The notes beneath the pieces were generated by a model that saw only the letters and a program-made list of their open reading frames with translations, ran no database searches and had not been told where the DNA came from. Shown here piece after piece: positions 1 through 14,392 of a stretch of DNA of 64,000 nucleotides; positions within the stretch are counted from its first letter, which is position 1, and each line of letters opens with the position of its first letter. The translations under genes were made by a program, and so were the position numbers. This DNA comes from Megalonaias nervosa (Eukaryota; Mollusca; Bivalvia; Unionida; Unionidae): positions 1 to 64,000 of the forward strand of contig JAECUM010031941.1 of the NCBI GenBank assembly GCA_016617855.1, written 5' to 3'.

Positions 1-33
<33 letters not shown>

Positions 34-70
34 TCAAGTACACCGCCACCACGAATGACAAACAGTAGGT

Positions 71-115
<45 letters not shown>
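1..115. repeat. (GA)n microsatellites
   Basis: Two AG/GA runs at 1-31 and 73-115 are split by about 40 bp of ordinary sequence. The first run is cut by the window edge. Confidence 0.95.
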
Positions 116-116
<1 letters not shown>

Positions 117-749
117 ATATGCCGTTTTTAGGTCACAATTCAGAAGATAGATGAAATATAAGAAGTATGAAAATAGGCAAACTTATTACAGATTGGGGAT
201 GGGGGTGGGTATCAATACTAAAATATTGAGGTACGAATGTCTTTATTTTCTTAATACGTAAATAAATAAATAGATTTTGGTTTGCATCGGAAATCATTTT
301 TCACAGGAATTTCCTATAGGAAAGGCCGATAATTGAAATATAAGATATTGGATCGTTCGTCCTACTGCTGAAATGCTTGAATAGCGTCGGTCTCTCCGAG
401 GCCATCGAGTGTAATATGAAAAAGCTGATCATGTTACGAACATATAAAGAGACAGGGAGACAATAAGCAAATGATTCTTTTAAAAGATATATTGAAACAT
501 ACATGCAACTTTAATAGAGGATGACGCATTATGGAGGTATATTGAATCCATTTATTTTGCAAAAATGAATCCTATGTCTGCATGATTTTCCATAAAACTG
601 TTATGATATTTCTAGGAAAGAAGTAAATTTCAACCTGTAATAATAATTTATTCTTATCTTTTAAGACGGGCATAATGGCAGCATTAAGTATAATCATTTT
701 TGTTCTTTTGTCATGTCTTAATTAAATATGTGTGAATGACATACAATGG

Positions 750-834
<85 letters not shown>

Positions 835-1979
835 TTCATTCATTCATATTAATCAAAATGCCTGTAGTATGATTTTGTTTTTGTCATCCCTACTCTTTTG
901 TGATCACAACTGTTTGTCGGTCTGTTTGTCGTCAACGCTGTCTCCTACCTACATCGTGGGTGTAATTGCAGCAACTTGATATACAAGTTCCTCCAAAGAA
1001 AATCCATGTTATAGGGGTTACAACGTTTGGTCCCATACACGGGGTCGGACAATGAAAACTGATTCGGGGATTCGGCTACTTACGACTGTAGATATTCAGT
1101 AGTTGCCACATTTACTTTAGTCTGGTTCCCTGCTTTATGTACTTCTTGCGTTACATTCCGCTATAGCAGAGAGCAACGCAGGAAGCATACCATGCAGGGA
1201 AGCAGACTTCATTTAGTTCTGAGGCACATGTGTACGACACCATTTATTACACGAGATAATCACAATGACCTCCCCCCCCCCTTTCTCTCTTGTACACACA
1301 CGATGACATTCACATTAAAATATACATAAATTTGTTTCCCGACTCCCACTCTCTCCAGTTCTATTCCACCCCGTACTGGTCTCTTTAATTATAATTGGCA
1401 AACCTATCGTATACAGACATGTTTTCAGTTCACTCATTCTTATCTAACCTATTCCACAGAAACAAGTTAATTTCAGCTCACCATCATACATTATTCTCTA
1501 TTGTTTCTCAGATATTACGGATGACACGAGTTAGAACAAGCAATTGATATTTTCCATATGTCTCAATTAGATGTATAGCTGAATCACATGCTGTGTCTAC
1601 TTACATATGGCTACTTACTCTACTCAACAATTTTAGCATGTTTATTTATTTTATGATAATCAGTCGACATATACGTTCATGTACTTAGGACGAAAGAGCA
1701 ATAATAATAACTGCACGCAATTAAAGAACAGGAAAAAGACCGTTCGGCAGAGTCTGATATTCAATTTTTCCATCCTAACTTTTTAGCGATGAAGATACTG
1801 TGATAACATTTGTGTGTCTATTCATTTGGCGGCCACTGTATCACCTACCCACACTCGTGGGTGAAATGATACCGCGCTTGATATGTAAGTTGCAGAAAGG
1901 AAACCATTTGACGGAGAGGGATAATGTCTTGTACCGTGCGCTGTAGTCCATAGGAGTGAGTAGGTTATAGTATTGTGTT
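116..1979. other. AT-rich noncoding stretch with (TA)n and duplicated segment
   Basis: No gene is supported. It holds (TA)n at 751-831, (TTCA)n to about 847, and a poly-C run near 1270. Segments near 905-1010 and 1795-1910 are diverged direct copies of each other (shared CTACC-ACA-TCGTGGGTG and CTTGATAT-AAGTT blocks). Confidence 0.6.
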
Positions 1980-2723
1980 TTAGTGGCCCTCTTCAATGTC
2001 AACGGTCAAGTGTTCTCTTGGAATATTTACCTCTCGTTTAACAAGACCATAAGTTGAAGTGCTGCTGAATTATTTAGATAATTTGCTTTGCACAGTAGCA
2101 TGACTACTCGAGAAACCAAATAGTAACCTTCTCAAAGGTTCACATTTGCTTAACTATCATTGGCCCAATACGGAATTCTCCAAGATTTGTTACGTTAAAA
2201 AGAACAAAGCTTAGGACTCGTTTGGCTGAAAGGGGTCTTTACTTTGTCTACTTCGTTACCGTTGGAAAACATGTGTGGATTCATCACGGCTTTTAAAAAG
2301 AGGCTAAATTTAAAAAAAACAAACAAACAAAGTATAAAAGTCATTTGGCTGAAAGGGTCACGATTACATTGTCTGTTTGTTTACTTTTTTAACACACGAG
2401 GGACTTTATCGGACCATGAAAGTCTTTTAAGATGGCTTGAATGGACTGTATTTAAAAAAATGCATGTTGTGGAATTTGTAATTGGGCTAGAGAAATACAG
2501 AATATTTTAATTATACAGGATAAGTATTAACGTGACATATGAGTATTTTACATACATTTTCCAATCACCGTGTTTTATTGAAAGTTGATGGGTTTTTGTG
2601 CTTTAATCACTAATTATGGAACTGGCTGTACTCGGCTGAAAGGGTAGTTATGGATGATTTACTCTCTCTCAGTTAATACCAAGTGTAGAAAGTTATTGAT
2701 TATAAATATATTTTCATTCACAG

Positions 2724-4548
2724 CTCTCCTGAAAGCGATATTGGTACCTCTTGCTGTGATACTAATTACAGTCACAGTAGTAATTATCCTTTGCTGTAAG
2801 AAGAATATTTCTGACGTATGTTGTAATGGACAGGTAGACCATACATAGATACATACATACATACATGCATGCATCGTTTTTCAGATTCTTATATTCGCTT
2901 CATGTATTTTATCCTATTCCGTACTAATCCGATAAATCAAGCATCAAATCAGTGTTGATAGTGATTGAAGATTTGTTGGCCTGATTTCACCAGTTCATTA
3001 AAATGTGCAATGTTGCAGGATGCAAATCTTTCCAGAGCACTCACGCGTAGAGCTTAGACACATACTTGTATTTGGTAACAGCCATATTTTGCATGAAAGT
3101 CAAAATGGCCACATAACTTAGGGTTGTGTTATTCTGCGTGGATTTACAGGTCGCCAAATAAAAGATTTGATCCAGATATATCCTGTACATATCACCAAAA
3201 GGACTTCTCAGCCGACCGTAAAAATCAACAGAAATACTGGTAAGTTTGTAAAATGTACTGTCTGTACAAGACTGTCTGCAATATTGGAGCATTTTAAAGT
3301 ATGGGCGATATCATTCCCCTAAACTTCAGTCATTATCATTACAGGTGTGTGTCTGATTTATAGGCATAATTCCATACCACTTCAGAAGTTTAAGACTGTA
3401 AACCTTAAGACAATTACGCGCCTTCTTAATAAAAGAAAATGAATTTTGAAAATATGACAAATTTTATTTTACCGGGCAATTAGACATAGACTTATATATC
3501 TATCAATGCAAATGAGGAGTAGATAATTTTTGATAGAGTTTTAGGAGTGTCAAACTAAACTTCAACACACAAAACTTAACGACGTCAAACTACTCAGCAC
3601 TACACTGCAGTATCCTAAAGGTTACTACCCCAACACCTTATCAGACACTGAACTAAATCGAAGTGAGATTAACTGAACTAATGGTCACTATAATCATTAG
3701 CACCAATATTCACACTAAACCACACCAAAATGCAACACGTTGGAATTCCTCGCCCTGCTACACTACAGTGTATATAATCATGGAATACATGACCAAATTT
3801 CACAGAATTACATTGAACTACTCTACTTCAGCACAAAATATTAGACAACATTTAACAACTCCGCACATTTTACAATAAGAAAATGTTATATAAACTCAGT
3901 TTATGTACCACGCGGTGTGACGTTCTTGGATTATTTTTTAATTAGAGGACAATATATCCTTTTTTGTCCGAGATCGGCTATGAAGCAGACGTATCGAGTG
4001 CGGAACAATCTGTGGTACAGAGAGAGCTAGAAGATAAAAAGCGTGACAAGGAGGAAGAAGTAAAGCGAAAGGAACGCAAGAGGAGAAAGAAAGAGAAGAG
4101 GCTTAAGAAACGTGAGTCTCTGCAAGAGCAGCAACAAATGAATGAAATCCGTTACAATCCAAACAGGCCAGCTACGATGCCCTTCAGAGCTGCGGGTTAT
4201 GCTGAAAATGCTTTTTATCCCCCTGTCATGGGACTATACTACCCTGGGAATGACAAGAAAATCATTATATTTCTGACTACAACGTGTATGATCTGCAATT
4301 ACCACTTGCTGGCACCATTTACGGTTATCCAGTTAATAAACACCGAAACTTCCACAACACTCCTGCCTATGGAATGGAAAGCATCCAGTCATCGTCTACA
4401 TCTGTTTCTACAGATGGTAATTCCAGAGATGCATACGTGCCACCCCGTCTCTTTAAATCGACACCCATCGGCAATGCCAGTCTCCCAGAGGGCCGGTGAA
4501 GCGCCTCTTATCTTTCACACCGGACAGTTTGATGTTCTCCAGGGGTAA
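2724..4548 (+). pseudogene. Inverted, broken copy of receptor TM and tail exons
   Basis: The transmembrane exon copy (2724-2833) keeps acceptor ATTCACAG, donor CAG/GTAGAC, length 110 nt and an open frame (LLKAILVPLAVILITVTVV). The tail copy begins at 3973 after a TCCGAG acceptor. It keeps the basic block (KRKERKRRKKEKR) and FRAAGYAENAFYPPVM, but a one-base deletion near 4250 shifts the frame. A second indel near 4440-4490 restores it, and a TAA at 4546 stands where the intact copy has TCA. Beyond that stop, similarity to the rest of the tail continues to about 4740. No stalk, CUB or lectin exon lies upstream, so it could only be expressed as a fragment or a fusion. I call it a pseudogene. Confidence 0.75.
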
Positions 4549-5529
4549 ATTTATAAATCTTATGAAAACACGTCTTTAAGTAAATAGAGAGTGGCTGGAA
4601 AGGTGGCCACTTTTCCAAGTCATTGACATACAAGACGACCCACTCTAGAAATAGGTAGCATTGACAATCCAAATGAAAGAGAAAGTAATCAGGTATACAA
4701 CTGTAGCAATTTTTAGACGAAGGTTTACTTATCTCTTCTGATATGATAGTCTGTATTTACCGGGAACTTATCAGCTATTGTTCTGTATGTACTTCTGTTT
4801 TGTATTCTTGGATTTGGTTGTGTTTCAAATTTTGATCATAAATGTACCCTTTACTGCAACAAAAGTTAACTATGATTTCCTTTGAATGCTTGTTTATTTC
4901 GAGTACTTTGTATACTTTTTGCCCAAGAATTCAATTTGTCAAGCACAGTTGCTCCTACAAATCATTGCTGCTAGTAACTTAGTAAAATTCTAAATCATTA
5001 TTAAAATTCTATTAATTAGTTTTAATTAAAGCTTGATTTAATTAGTATCTAACGCTCTGTATTACCTGACGAGGTGAAGTAAAATTAGCTCGCTTTGTTT
5101 ATGCACTCATAAGTAAATCTCTTCGGAATGAATATGATGACAGCTTGGATTCCGATGTACAAGCAATCCAGTTCCAAATGACATCAGGCGATTTTGCTTA
5201 ATTTTTATTTTGTTGATACCTGTGTTATTTTGCTTAGTTTTCGTTTTAATAAGACAGTGTAACGAACCTGCTTAACTTACAGAGGTGAGATGTATTTATT
5301 TAATTCTTCATTGAAGTACAAGTAAATGATATTTCAGTCATACTTTTAATTAGTGCAAATAGGCTGTATAGGTTTGGCATTCATATTCATATTACATAAC
5401 ATAGGTAATATTGTAGTATCGTAGCTTTACTTAGGTCCTTTTAAACATTTTCCAATATTCAGTTGTAAATTATTCAGCAAAATAAAAAATAAAAATAAGT
5501 ATAAGTTGTAAATGATCCACCCATGAATG

Positions 5530-5533
<4 letters not shown>

Positions 5534-5585
<52 letters not shown>
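5534..5585. repeat. (CT)n microsatellite
   Basis: Pure CT run of about 52 bp. Its counterpart in the right arm is the (GA)n at 16390-16441, so the run predates the inverted duplication. Confidence 0.95.
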
Positions 5586-5589
<4 letters not shown>

Positions 5590-6344
5590 ACTGACTTTTT
5601 ACTGGTTTTGACAGAACTCAAGACCATGTCTTTAATAATGTTTGTCTGCTTATTACGTTACAATCCAAAATAGATTAAACATAGAAAAGCAAAGAAAAAC
5701 AACTACAACAAAAACAATCACAGAAAATAAAAACATTAATTGAAGAAATATAAACATTTAATAGATACTTCCCTGAATATTTAATTTTGTTTCATTACAT
5801 TTTATTGCATTGATTATTTTTCATTGGATTTGATATTTTCTTTCAGTAAATTCTGTTTATTTAAAACGTACAACCTATTACAGAAGCACTATTATTAGTT
5901 AACTTAGTTCGTCTTGGGTTGGGAAGTTCGTTAACAGGATGTTAAAATGATTGGTCAGTATCAAGGACATACTTTGCTTGCATGATCACCATGTGTAAAC
6001 AACGTTTTTTATTATTGGTTCTTAATTGGGCCTACACTGGCGTACGTGATAAATGTCTTGTAGTAAGAGACCACATGACCCATCTTGCAAGACTTGAAAT
6101 GATGTTTTTTGTGGTTTAAATACGCATTCTTAATATCTTTCTGAGAGTCGTTTCTAACATCTTGAAGGAACAATGTGTATTTTGTTTATTGTTGCCAGAT
6201 TGTTTTTTGAAGTTTGATTTTCATTTGTTCTTTGGATTTAATAATTCATTCTCTAGAAGACAAAACAAGTGTACCTTTTTATAAAAAATTCTGGGAGAAA
6301 GGAATTAAATTGGAAATTTATTCTGGAATTATATACGGAAACAT

Positions 6345-6747
<403 letters not shown>

Positions 6748-8454
6748 TATTATTAAGAGAATGGGAACGCTTCACTTACTTTTAATTACAACATATAAAG
6801 ATGCAATAGTCATTACAATACAGTAACAATAACTTTGTTTATAATAAATCAAGTAAAAATTGCATTAAGGAGCATAGTTCGTGTAAAATTTGACCAAACG
6901 TTTAATCGAAATGTTAGAAATGAAAAACCGATGAAGATGCAAGGATTTTGCGCTTTATAGTGTTGGCATTTCCACCGCATATCACAGTAACGAACATTTC
7001 AGGATGATTGCCATCAGAAATATAATTGGTTCTCTAAATAATGAAGAGGTCATAGTAAGACAGAATAAAGTGGAAAACGTACCCACCTATCTAAACATGC
7101 TTCAAACACGTTTTAGACTAACTTCTTGATGATAATATTTTTCTTTGAAATTTGGCAGAATATAAAACCATCCGTGGGATGATTGGATTGCCGCAAGCTT
7201 ATTGGACAGTTCATATCTTGTCATAAGGTAAAACGACATTGCTGACGAGATAATATAGCTTAGGTCGTTTTTATCATATAAAAAGTGACTTTGTGAGAAA
7301 TCAGATACAAAAATTAGCTAGAAATGTTTGTAACTCTCCGTGTACTTGTTGTTTTAAAGCCTTAAAAGGGTAAGAATGCTATATAAAGGATGTGTTGTAA
7401 TTTAAATAAGGTGACCAAAGATTTTTCGACTTATGCTTAATATAATAATCGTTCCGTGCGAAATTACGTCCACACTTTTGTTTAATCGATGGCTTCGAAG
7501 ATTTTATTTCGGACGAAATGACGACAATAATTTCATTCAATAAACAGTTCCTCGTAAAGAACAATTTAAGACTGTAATTGAAAAATATAGCTAATTAGTT
7601 TTTTCTTTGTGTAGCTAATCTCCACCGACAACACCCAATTCTTTAAGAATTTCTAAAACTTCTCATGGATTTCTAATATAAAAATGAAATATATAGTTTT
7701 TACCATTTTTATTTCATTTTCAACTGACCTGATATCAGATTTTATAATGACAGAATCTTAAACGTAGAAAATTTGAAATTAACTTTGTCATGGCACTTGA
7801 TTGGTTTATTGAATGCTTTATGATACATGTATTATGCTCCTGTCGTGAATTCCAAATATATGCGTGAATCTCGTTAATCTCAGACGTTATGAGAGCAGTA
7901 TTTACTTGTGTCTTTCACCCTCCTTAGTCTTTCCAGTCTAGTACACAAGTCACATACATAGTCTTACTGGACATTATCCCAAATAAAACTTCGCACATTT
8001 TAAACAAAATGACCAAGAAACTCTATATATTACTATTTTCAAAAGTCGCTTAAGTAACTTTACACAACTCATTATGGATAAGTCCTTTAATCGAAGATAA
8101 TATCCTAACTTTGCTAAACTCTTAGTCTCTTTTGCGCACAACCTTGTTTGTAAAATCTTTTTAAGTAGCTTTATTACCTGTTCGTATTTTTACTTCATGG
8201 CTCATAAACGGAGCTACCTTACTGCACCGTAAGAACTAATAAATAGGTACACAAGAATTTAAACCTCCTATGAAAAACTACTTTTCACAATAAATGCCCA
8301 GTTGCAAAAAAGAGATTGTTTATAATGGTATCTTTATTACCGCGGGGGTGGATGGGGTGTATTTATTACATTTTGTGTATATCACAGTGTCATTGTTGAC
8401 CCGAGTTACGGTTATACATATTGTCACTTGCAAAGACATACTGACAGGAAGAAA

Positions 8455-8850
8455 GTAACGCGCTCCATAGCAAAAGATGAAATAACAGAAAGAAGGACGG
8501 AGATACACCGGTATACATACAGAGGAATGGTATGGGGTCATAAAGACGGAAAATGAACAATCCCACAGACAGACTGACTGATGGATAGACATAATCAGCT
8601 ACCTGAAGCGCCCAAGAGAAGAAAAACTGTATTAAGAATAATACCATGTCCAATTCTGATGCGTCGAACTTTCCATAAAATAACATTTGCGTGAGTTCCT
8701 GAGATTTTGTACTGTGCAAAACTTGAACTCTTTGAAATCCCATTTCAAACAAACAGTCAATACATTTTTATGATGTACCAAATGTCGGCCCATCAGGTGG
8801 AATGCATCATTGCATGACAGTAACAAATATATAGACATTTGCCCACCACT
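8455..8850 (+). repeat. Dispersed repeat family R2, copy a
   Basis: Similar in the same orientation to 45945-46230. Shared blocks include AAAGATGAAAT-A-AGAAAGA, AAAATGAACAATC-CA-ACAGA, TGATGGA, and CCAAGAGAA followed by ACCATGT. No protein family or ends recognised. Confidence 0.55.
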
Positions 8851-10435
8851 TCAGAATACCGTATGCGTTTAAATCCACTTTGTACTGATAACATCATTTT
8901 CATAAGAAGTTTCACCAACTAATAAATTGTAAATTAGTTAAACGTGACGTATTGTCAATTGTGTATCATTACTGTTACAAGGATTTCGATGATAAAAAAT
9001 TCAAAAGTTGAGGATTGCAGGGTGTTTGTGCAAATGGCTGCACTATTGCACATACGCATAGATATGCCTGCACTCAAGCACTTGTTCATTTATTTTGTGA
9101 TGATACAGAAGTGTCAGCACAATGCTTTCCTGTTTAAGCAGTGGCAACCGTTTCTGATGATAAATCTACATCATTTTGAACAAATATAATATTTTCTGAT
9201 GACACGTATTTGCAGTTATTCAATCTTCGAACAACCATTTATTTCACGGGTTATATCAAAGGCAATGTCGAACACGCAATGAAAGTGAGATTATGATGAC
9301 TTATTCCATCTAATGTATTTTCCCATAGAGCAGGTGTTTTATATGGATTAAAACATAAGTGATCTGACGTGTGTCGCCTGTAGTTTGTCCTATACATATC
9401 AACATTTGATATTTATAAATTCTACTTAGAATTCTTGGTGAACCGTTAAAGAAAGTGTAATATAAAACATATTTTGATTGGCAATAATAGCAATGTCACT
9501 TTCTTTACTTAAACTTATAAAATGGCTTATCTGCACCTCACAAACTGTGCCACTAATTTTGTTAAAATTTGACCGAGAATTTCCAACTAATAAGATTTAG
9601 TGATATAGGTCGTAGAATGTGGATTTGTGCAAGTACCAAGTTAAAAATCGATCAATGCTGTCAGTCCTTAGGAACTGATAAGCAGAATACATTACGTATT
9701 GACTTTGATTGATAAACTATGTGAAAAAATTATCTAATCACTTCAAATAAGGTGTGGATAAGAAAGCACATATTGCTCATTCATATTGTGTGTAGTGACT
9801 ACGGAGCTGATTAGTCACCTTTTACAGGTAATTAGCAATACCAGGTGAACTATAAAGTGTTAAAGATCTACCATGGAGAAAAAGTTCAATTAGCTAATAC
9901 TTATTGCCTTTGGACAACAGTTTACTTAAATTAAGAAACCAAAGCTTAATGTAGGATTTAATTCCACCGAATTCCTTGAATAGTGGAGGGTTAGATTGTT
10001 CCAAAATTGTCGACTGCATTACCCCCCTTAGCTACTGCTGAGTTTGGTGTCGTGTGTTATGTCACTCGAAAAGGAAGTGAACATCCTCTTTTATTGAAGT
10101 GTATTGATGGATAAATCATTTCAAATTAAAACAACAGATTATGTGGCCACATCTTACGAAAAAAAAAAATGTTGAACCCGAATAATTGTTTTATTTTTTG
10201 AAAATGTCTTCATAAGAAAAAAGAGGAAATATATTGATACTGAGATTCAAAAACAGTCATAAAGGAAAACACCAGCGAGAGCGTTTGGCGTACTTGTCAC
10301 TGTGAATTTAATTTGAAGTGTTTTTAAAGTAATCAAATCGTCACTAATCGTCGTAGAGATTAAAAAAAGGAGTTACATATCAATTTGTGGCCGCAAGTTC
10401 TGTCCTACCGATACTCTGAGATAATATCTTTTTTT

Positions 10436-10466
10436 GGGGAGTGGGTGGGGTGGGGTGGGGTGGGGA
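10436..10466 (+). other. G-rich run, G-quadruplex candidate
   Basis: Six runs of three or four G separated by one or two bases within about 30 bp. The base pattern alone supports G-quadruplex potential. Confidence 0.6.
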
Positions 10467-11164
10467 GTTGAGAAATACGCAGTCTCCTTTCATTCATAGG
10501 GTACATGAATTACAATAAAAAGCACATTTCTTTCCCGGTTAACTAGGAGAAAACAAACACAGATAATATGAAGTTTATCATACAATTTAAACACTGTATT
10601 TTCAACATAATTATTAACTCATTATTTTACTTAAAGTTTTTATTTTGTATACTTGTTTTGTTTTTGTGACTTCATATGATATAAACGTTAGAAAAAATAT
10701 GTACATCCTTAACAAACCGATATTGTGTTAGTGTAATGGTATGTAATTCAACCCAACAATTTTTATGGCACTTTTAAATGCTCTTCATAACTCTGTTGCC
10801 CGTTGGTACAGGCATATTCGTTTCAATTTTGTTGGTCACAGAATCACTGTTTATTCCATAGCCAATCGCGAGTCCCTTAGGCTTTAATCGAGTTATGTCC
10901 GCGTACGTATCTGCACGAACTAATTAATGCCTGCTGCAACTTTAGTGAGGGTCACAGTTTTACTCGCAAGAGTACGCAAACTGTGCAATATAATTTTATC
11001 AGAACAACGGTATGTGTGGTTTTCAGGTACAAAAGGATTCGAAATAAATGCGAATAGAAATTTGACATTTCAAACTGCTCATAACATTCGCTTTGTCGGT
11101 AAGCTTACAATACCTAACAACCAATCAGATATCTTTGGAGTAACTGCATGAACATTTTTATTTT

Positions 11165-11335
11165 AACCAGAGATCTCGAATCTTAATACTAAATCTCTTT
11201 TTACGAATCAGAGATGCAATTTTCTAACTTGTGATCTCTTTTGAATAACCGGAGATCTCTATTTTCGAATCCGAGATTTTGATTTAATAATCCGAGTTCT
11301 CTAGTTACTAATCTGAAATCTCGGTTTGCAAATCA
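11165..11335. repeat. Degenerate tandem repeat, period about 21-24 bp
   Basis: Repeated AATCCGAGATCTC-like units (CAGAGATCTC, CGGAGATCTC, CCGAGATTTT, CCGAGTTCTC, CTGAAATCTC) recur every 21-24 bp for about eight units. Confidence 0.65.
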
Positions 11336-11899
11336 GAAGCAATAACAACAACCAAACAACATGTAATAATAATTATAGCAACATAATCAACTACAAATAA
11401 GTGTTTATACAATAAATATTCTACCTCAAAATCTATAATAAAAACAAGAACAGTATTTCAAATTTATTTTTATTCATTAATCTCCATCCACGTATCAATT
11501 CGTTTCCTGCATCGGTTAATTTATTCAGAAGTCTATCTGTCCATGCATTAATCCACCCATTGATGCAAGCACGGATCTTATGAGCCATACGGTTTGTGAT
11601 TTATAAGTGTATGACTAATGGTAGTGTACCCAGGTAAATCATAATTCTTTCAAATAACGGTTATGTGCTACATGTAGATGTGACTTGAAACGTTAATTTC
11701 TGAGACAGTATAATATATAGGAGCCTCTGATGCCTGGATGGTTATGAAGGGCAATTAAAAATGTTAGATTAGTTACTGGTGTCTTTAATGGATACATTTC
11801 AAACCTGATGCCAGATATACTGACAACCATTTTCTGTTGTGGGTCATAAGTTAAGTATCAAGGCAACAAGTCAGACATCTTTAATATTTTTACCTGATA

Positions 11900-11979
11900 A
11901 GAAAGAGTAAATATACTTAAAACATTTAATGCAATGCTCTCACATTGCATTGAATGTTTTAAGTATATTAACTCTTTCT
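11900..11979. repeat. Inverted repeat, 37-bp arms, 6-bp loop
   Basis: Arm 11900-11936 is the reverse complement of 11943-11979 with two mismatches, separated by CTCTCA. It could be a miniature foldback element or a transcribed hairpin. Confidence 0.8.
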
Positions 11980-14132
11980 AGGATCATACCAGCAGGGTGT
12001 GGTGGAAAGAATCTGTCGTAACGGGGAGGGGGTGGGGAACAACATCTACGCATAATTAAAGTTGGCCTTTCGAAGTCTTAGATTGGTACTTCGCGCTATG
12101 CATCACAAAACACAATCCACAAACATAATACAAAGAATTAGTCCATCTCAAATTCCTTTGTATACGCAAAAGTGAATTATTTATCTTACGGATGATCCAG
12201 TTTAAGCAACTAATTTGCACCACCATAAAAAGTCCCATGTATATAGTACATTATTACGCCTGGTTTTGGTAATTGCCTAATTACGCGCTTTGAGAAATAT
12301 AATACCAGAACATATTACACATAATTAATCAACAAATCACTCAAATCTAACGGATATGTAAATACAAATAATACACCTTAGATTTGTTACATTGCCCATG
12401 CCTCCGAAAAATCACTCTTCTCTGTGCGATCACAAAGGTCACACTTAAGGCCATGAATTAAACTTTACTAACCCCATCTGCCTCCGAATCGGCCACAAAC
12501 ACGATTCGTGATTCCCAAACATGATTACAGATGTGACTCAGAAGGAATAAATCGGATTCCTAAGACATGAGACTCTCTATCAAACTAAATCAAAAGCATA
12601 ATCAAGCATTGCCAAAAAATGTCTACGAAAGACAAGAAACTGCATAAAGTTTAGTCAAACATGACACTGACTTGACAGGACCACCAGGGCTGCAAAACGG
12701 TTGCGTATTAATAGCACGTTGCAAGTCGATTTAAACGTATTAGGATCTCCTCAAGCAGGCTCGATTTGAAGAAAAGAAGGAAAAGATGATAGCCACGTCA
12801 GAGTAACTCCGATCTCTTACTAATTGGTTTTGATGCTGCTACAACGCCTATAAATCGATTATCTGCGGACCAACAAACAGGTCATCAAGCTAAATTGTTA
12901 AAAGAATTACGGATGAGAACATCTAAGTTCCATGGAAACTAAACAGTATTAATATACTGCAACAATAGTGAGGATTATTCCTATTCATTCGCAATTCTAT
13001 GGAAAAATATACCTGAAACTGACTGGAGCAACCAGGTTTTATAAGAATTTAATTCAGTCACGGTGCGAAGTCATTTATTCCCTCCGTTTTATTTTTATGA
13101 AGAAGCAATTGTTTTAATGAGAAAAAAGAATAAACTTCTTACATGTCAACAACACTTCTGGGAAAGAAAGCTAGCAAATGCACATTAAGAGATGCATATG
13201 ATCAAAATGGAACATAATATACATGAGGTCTTAATGAGTTAATTAAATAAACCTAGAATACCACTCATTGATTTAATAAAATGTCAGTCTGATAGACTTC
13301 AACCTGCTGTGATTGGACTGAGCAAAAATCGATTTATGAACCTAAACCAGCTGCAATCAGACTGACCAAGCATGGCTGAGCGGAAAAGATAGCAAGTGTA
13401 TAGCAAAGTTAAGACATTATCTTATCCATAGCGAGTCGTGTAAGACCACTGTGAATTTAAAATTAGATTGCTGATGCGACTTTTGAAATTGTACCATATC
13501 GGATTTATCGATCATTTTTCTTTAACAATGTTGGAATGTTAATATGAGATTTAACTCCAACAGGACTATGTATGTGACTTTTGTACTAGACTGGAAAGAC
13601 AAAGCGGCCAAACGAAAATAATACTCTTGTAACTTTTTTAGGAAAAGTAAATCATTCTGAGATTTTCCTTGTTCTGACCGGATTATGCAAACATTCTGCT
13701 GGAAAGGAGAATAGCTTAAACAAATATCATTTGCTTGCCTATTGTGTTTAATGTATTTGAGTATTTTCTCAATTTCATTTGAGTAGAAAAAGTTTTCTTT
13801 TCATCATTATCACTGGCTACAACACTCACCTTTGATGCAATTCAGACTCGCTTTTGGGGTTTATTCCGTAATTTTGTTTTGCTTATTCATAAAATAAAGT
13901 TCAAAGCCATGTTTTCGAAAATGAAAATTTGCATCCATTTGAAGGAAACGTTTGGATTTTCCTTCCAGAAAAATGTGTTCATATGAACACTTAAATAATG
14001 TGTGTTCGTCCTGTTTACTACGCAGTCTTCGATATTTGCTTTTAGGATGGTTATTTTATGCATATTTATCAACGTTGGTATCTTCGACATCGTTATAATT
14101 TGCTGAGCAAGTGTGGCCTGCTATTAGGGATT

Positions 14133-14245
14133 TTGCTATTTGTAATTATATTTGTAATCTGTAATTAGATTTTCTATCTGTAATTAGATTTGTAAACTGT
14201 AATTAGATTTTCTATCTGTAATTAGATTTATAAACTGTAACCAGA
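14133..14245. repeat. Tandem repeat of TCTGTAATTAGATTT units
   Basis: Units of about 19 bp alternate between two variants (a TTTCTA and a TTTGTAAA form), giving a 38-bp higher-order period over about three cycles. Confidence 0.75.
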
Positions 14246-14291
14246 ATTAAAGATATTTGGCCTCCATTTGCTTGTATTTTGTGTTTGAATT

Positions 14292-14392
14292 GTCTTTAAG
14301 ATACTTACTACACATATGTCGTCTTTAGGATACTTACAACATATATGTGTTGTCTTTAGGATACTTACTACATATATGTTGCCCTTGGAATG
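14292..14392. repeat. Tandem repeat, three units of about 35 bp
   Basis: GTCTTTA-GATACTTAC recurs three times, each followed by an ACATATATGT-like segment. Confidence 0.8.

Larger units (their letters stand above)
7976..13559. other. Spacer between the inverted arms, no genes seen
   Basis: AT-rich, without supported coding sequence. It contains repeat R2 copy a (8455-8850), a G-rich run (10436-10466), a short-period tandem repeat (11165-11335) and a 37-bp-arm hairpin (11900-11979), listed separately. Confidence 0.6.

Noticed and set aside
746..979. Open frame of 77 codons starting in Tyr-Ile repeats
   Set aside because: It is the translation of the (TA)n microsatellite and its flank, not a gene.
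5427..5627. Open frame with Arg-Glu repeats
   Set aside because: Produced by the (CT)n run; no coding support outside it.
10927..11151. 74-codon plus-strand frame
   Set aside because: No motif, no splice context, and it overlaps nothing conserved between the arms.
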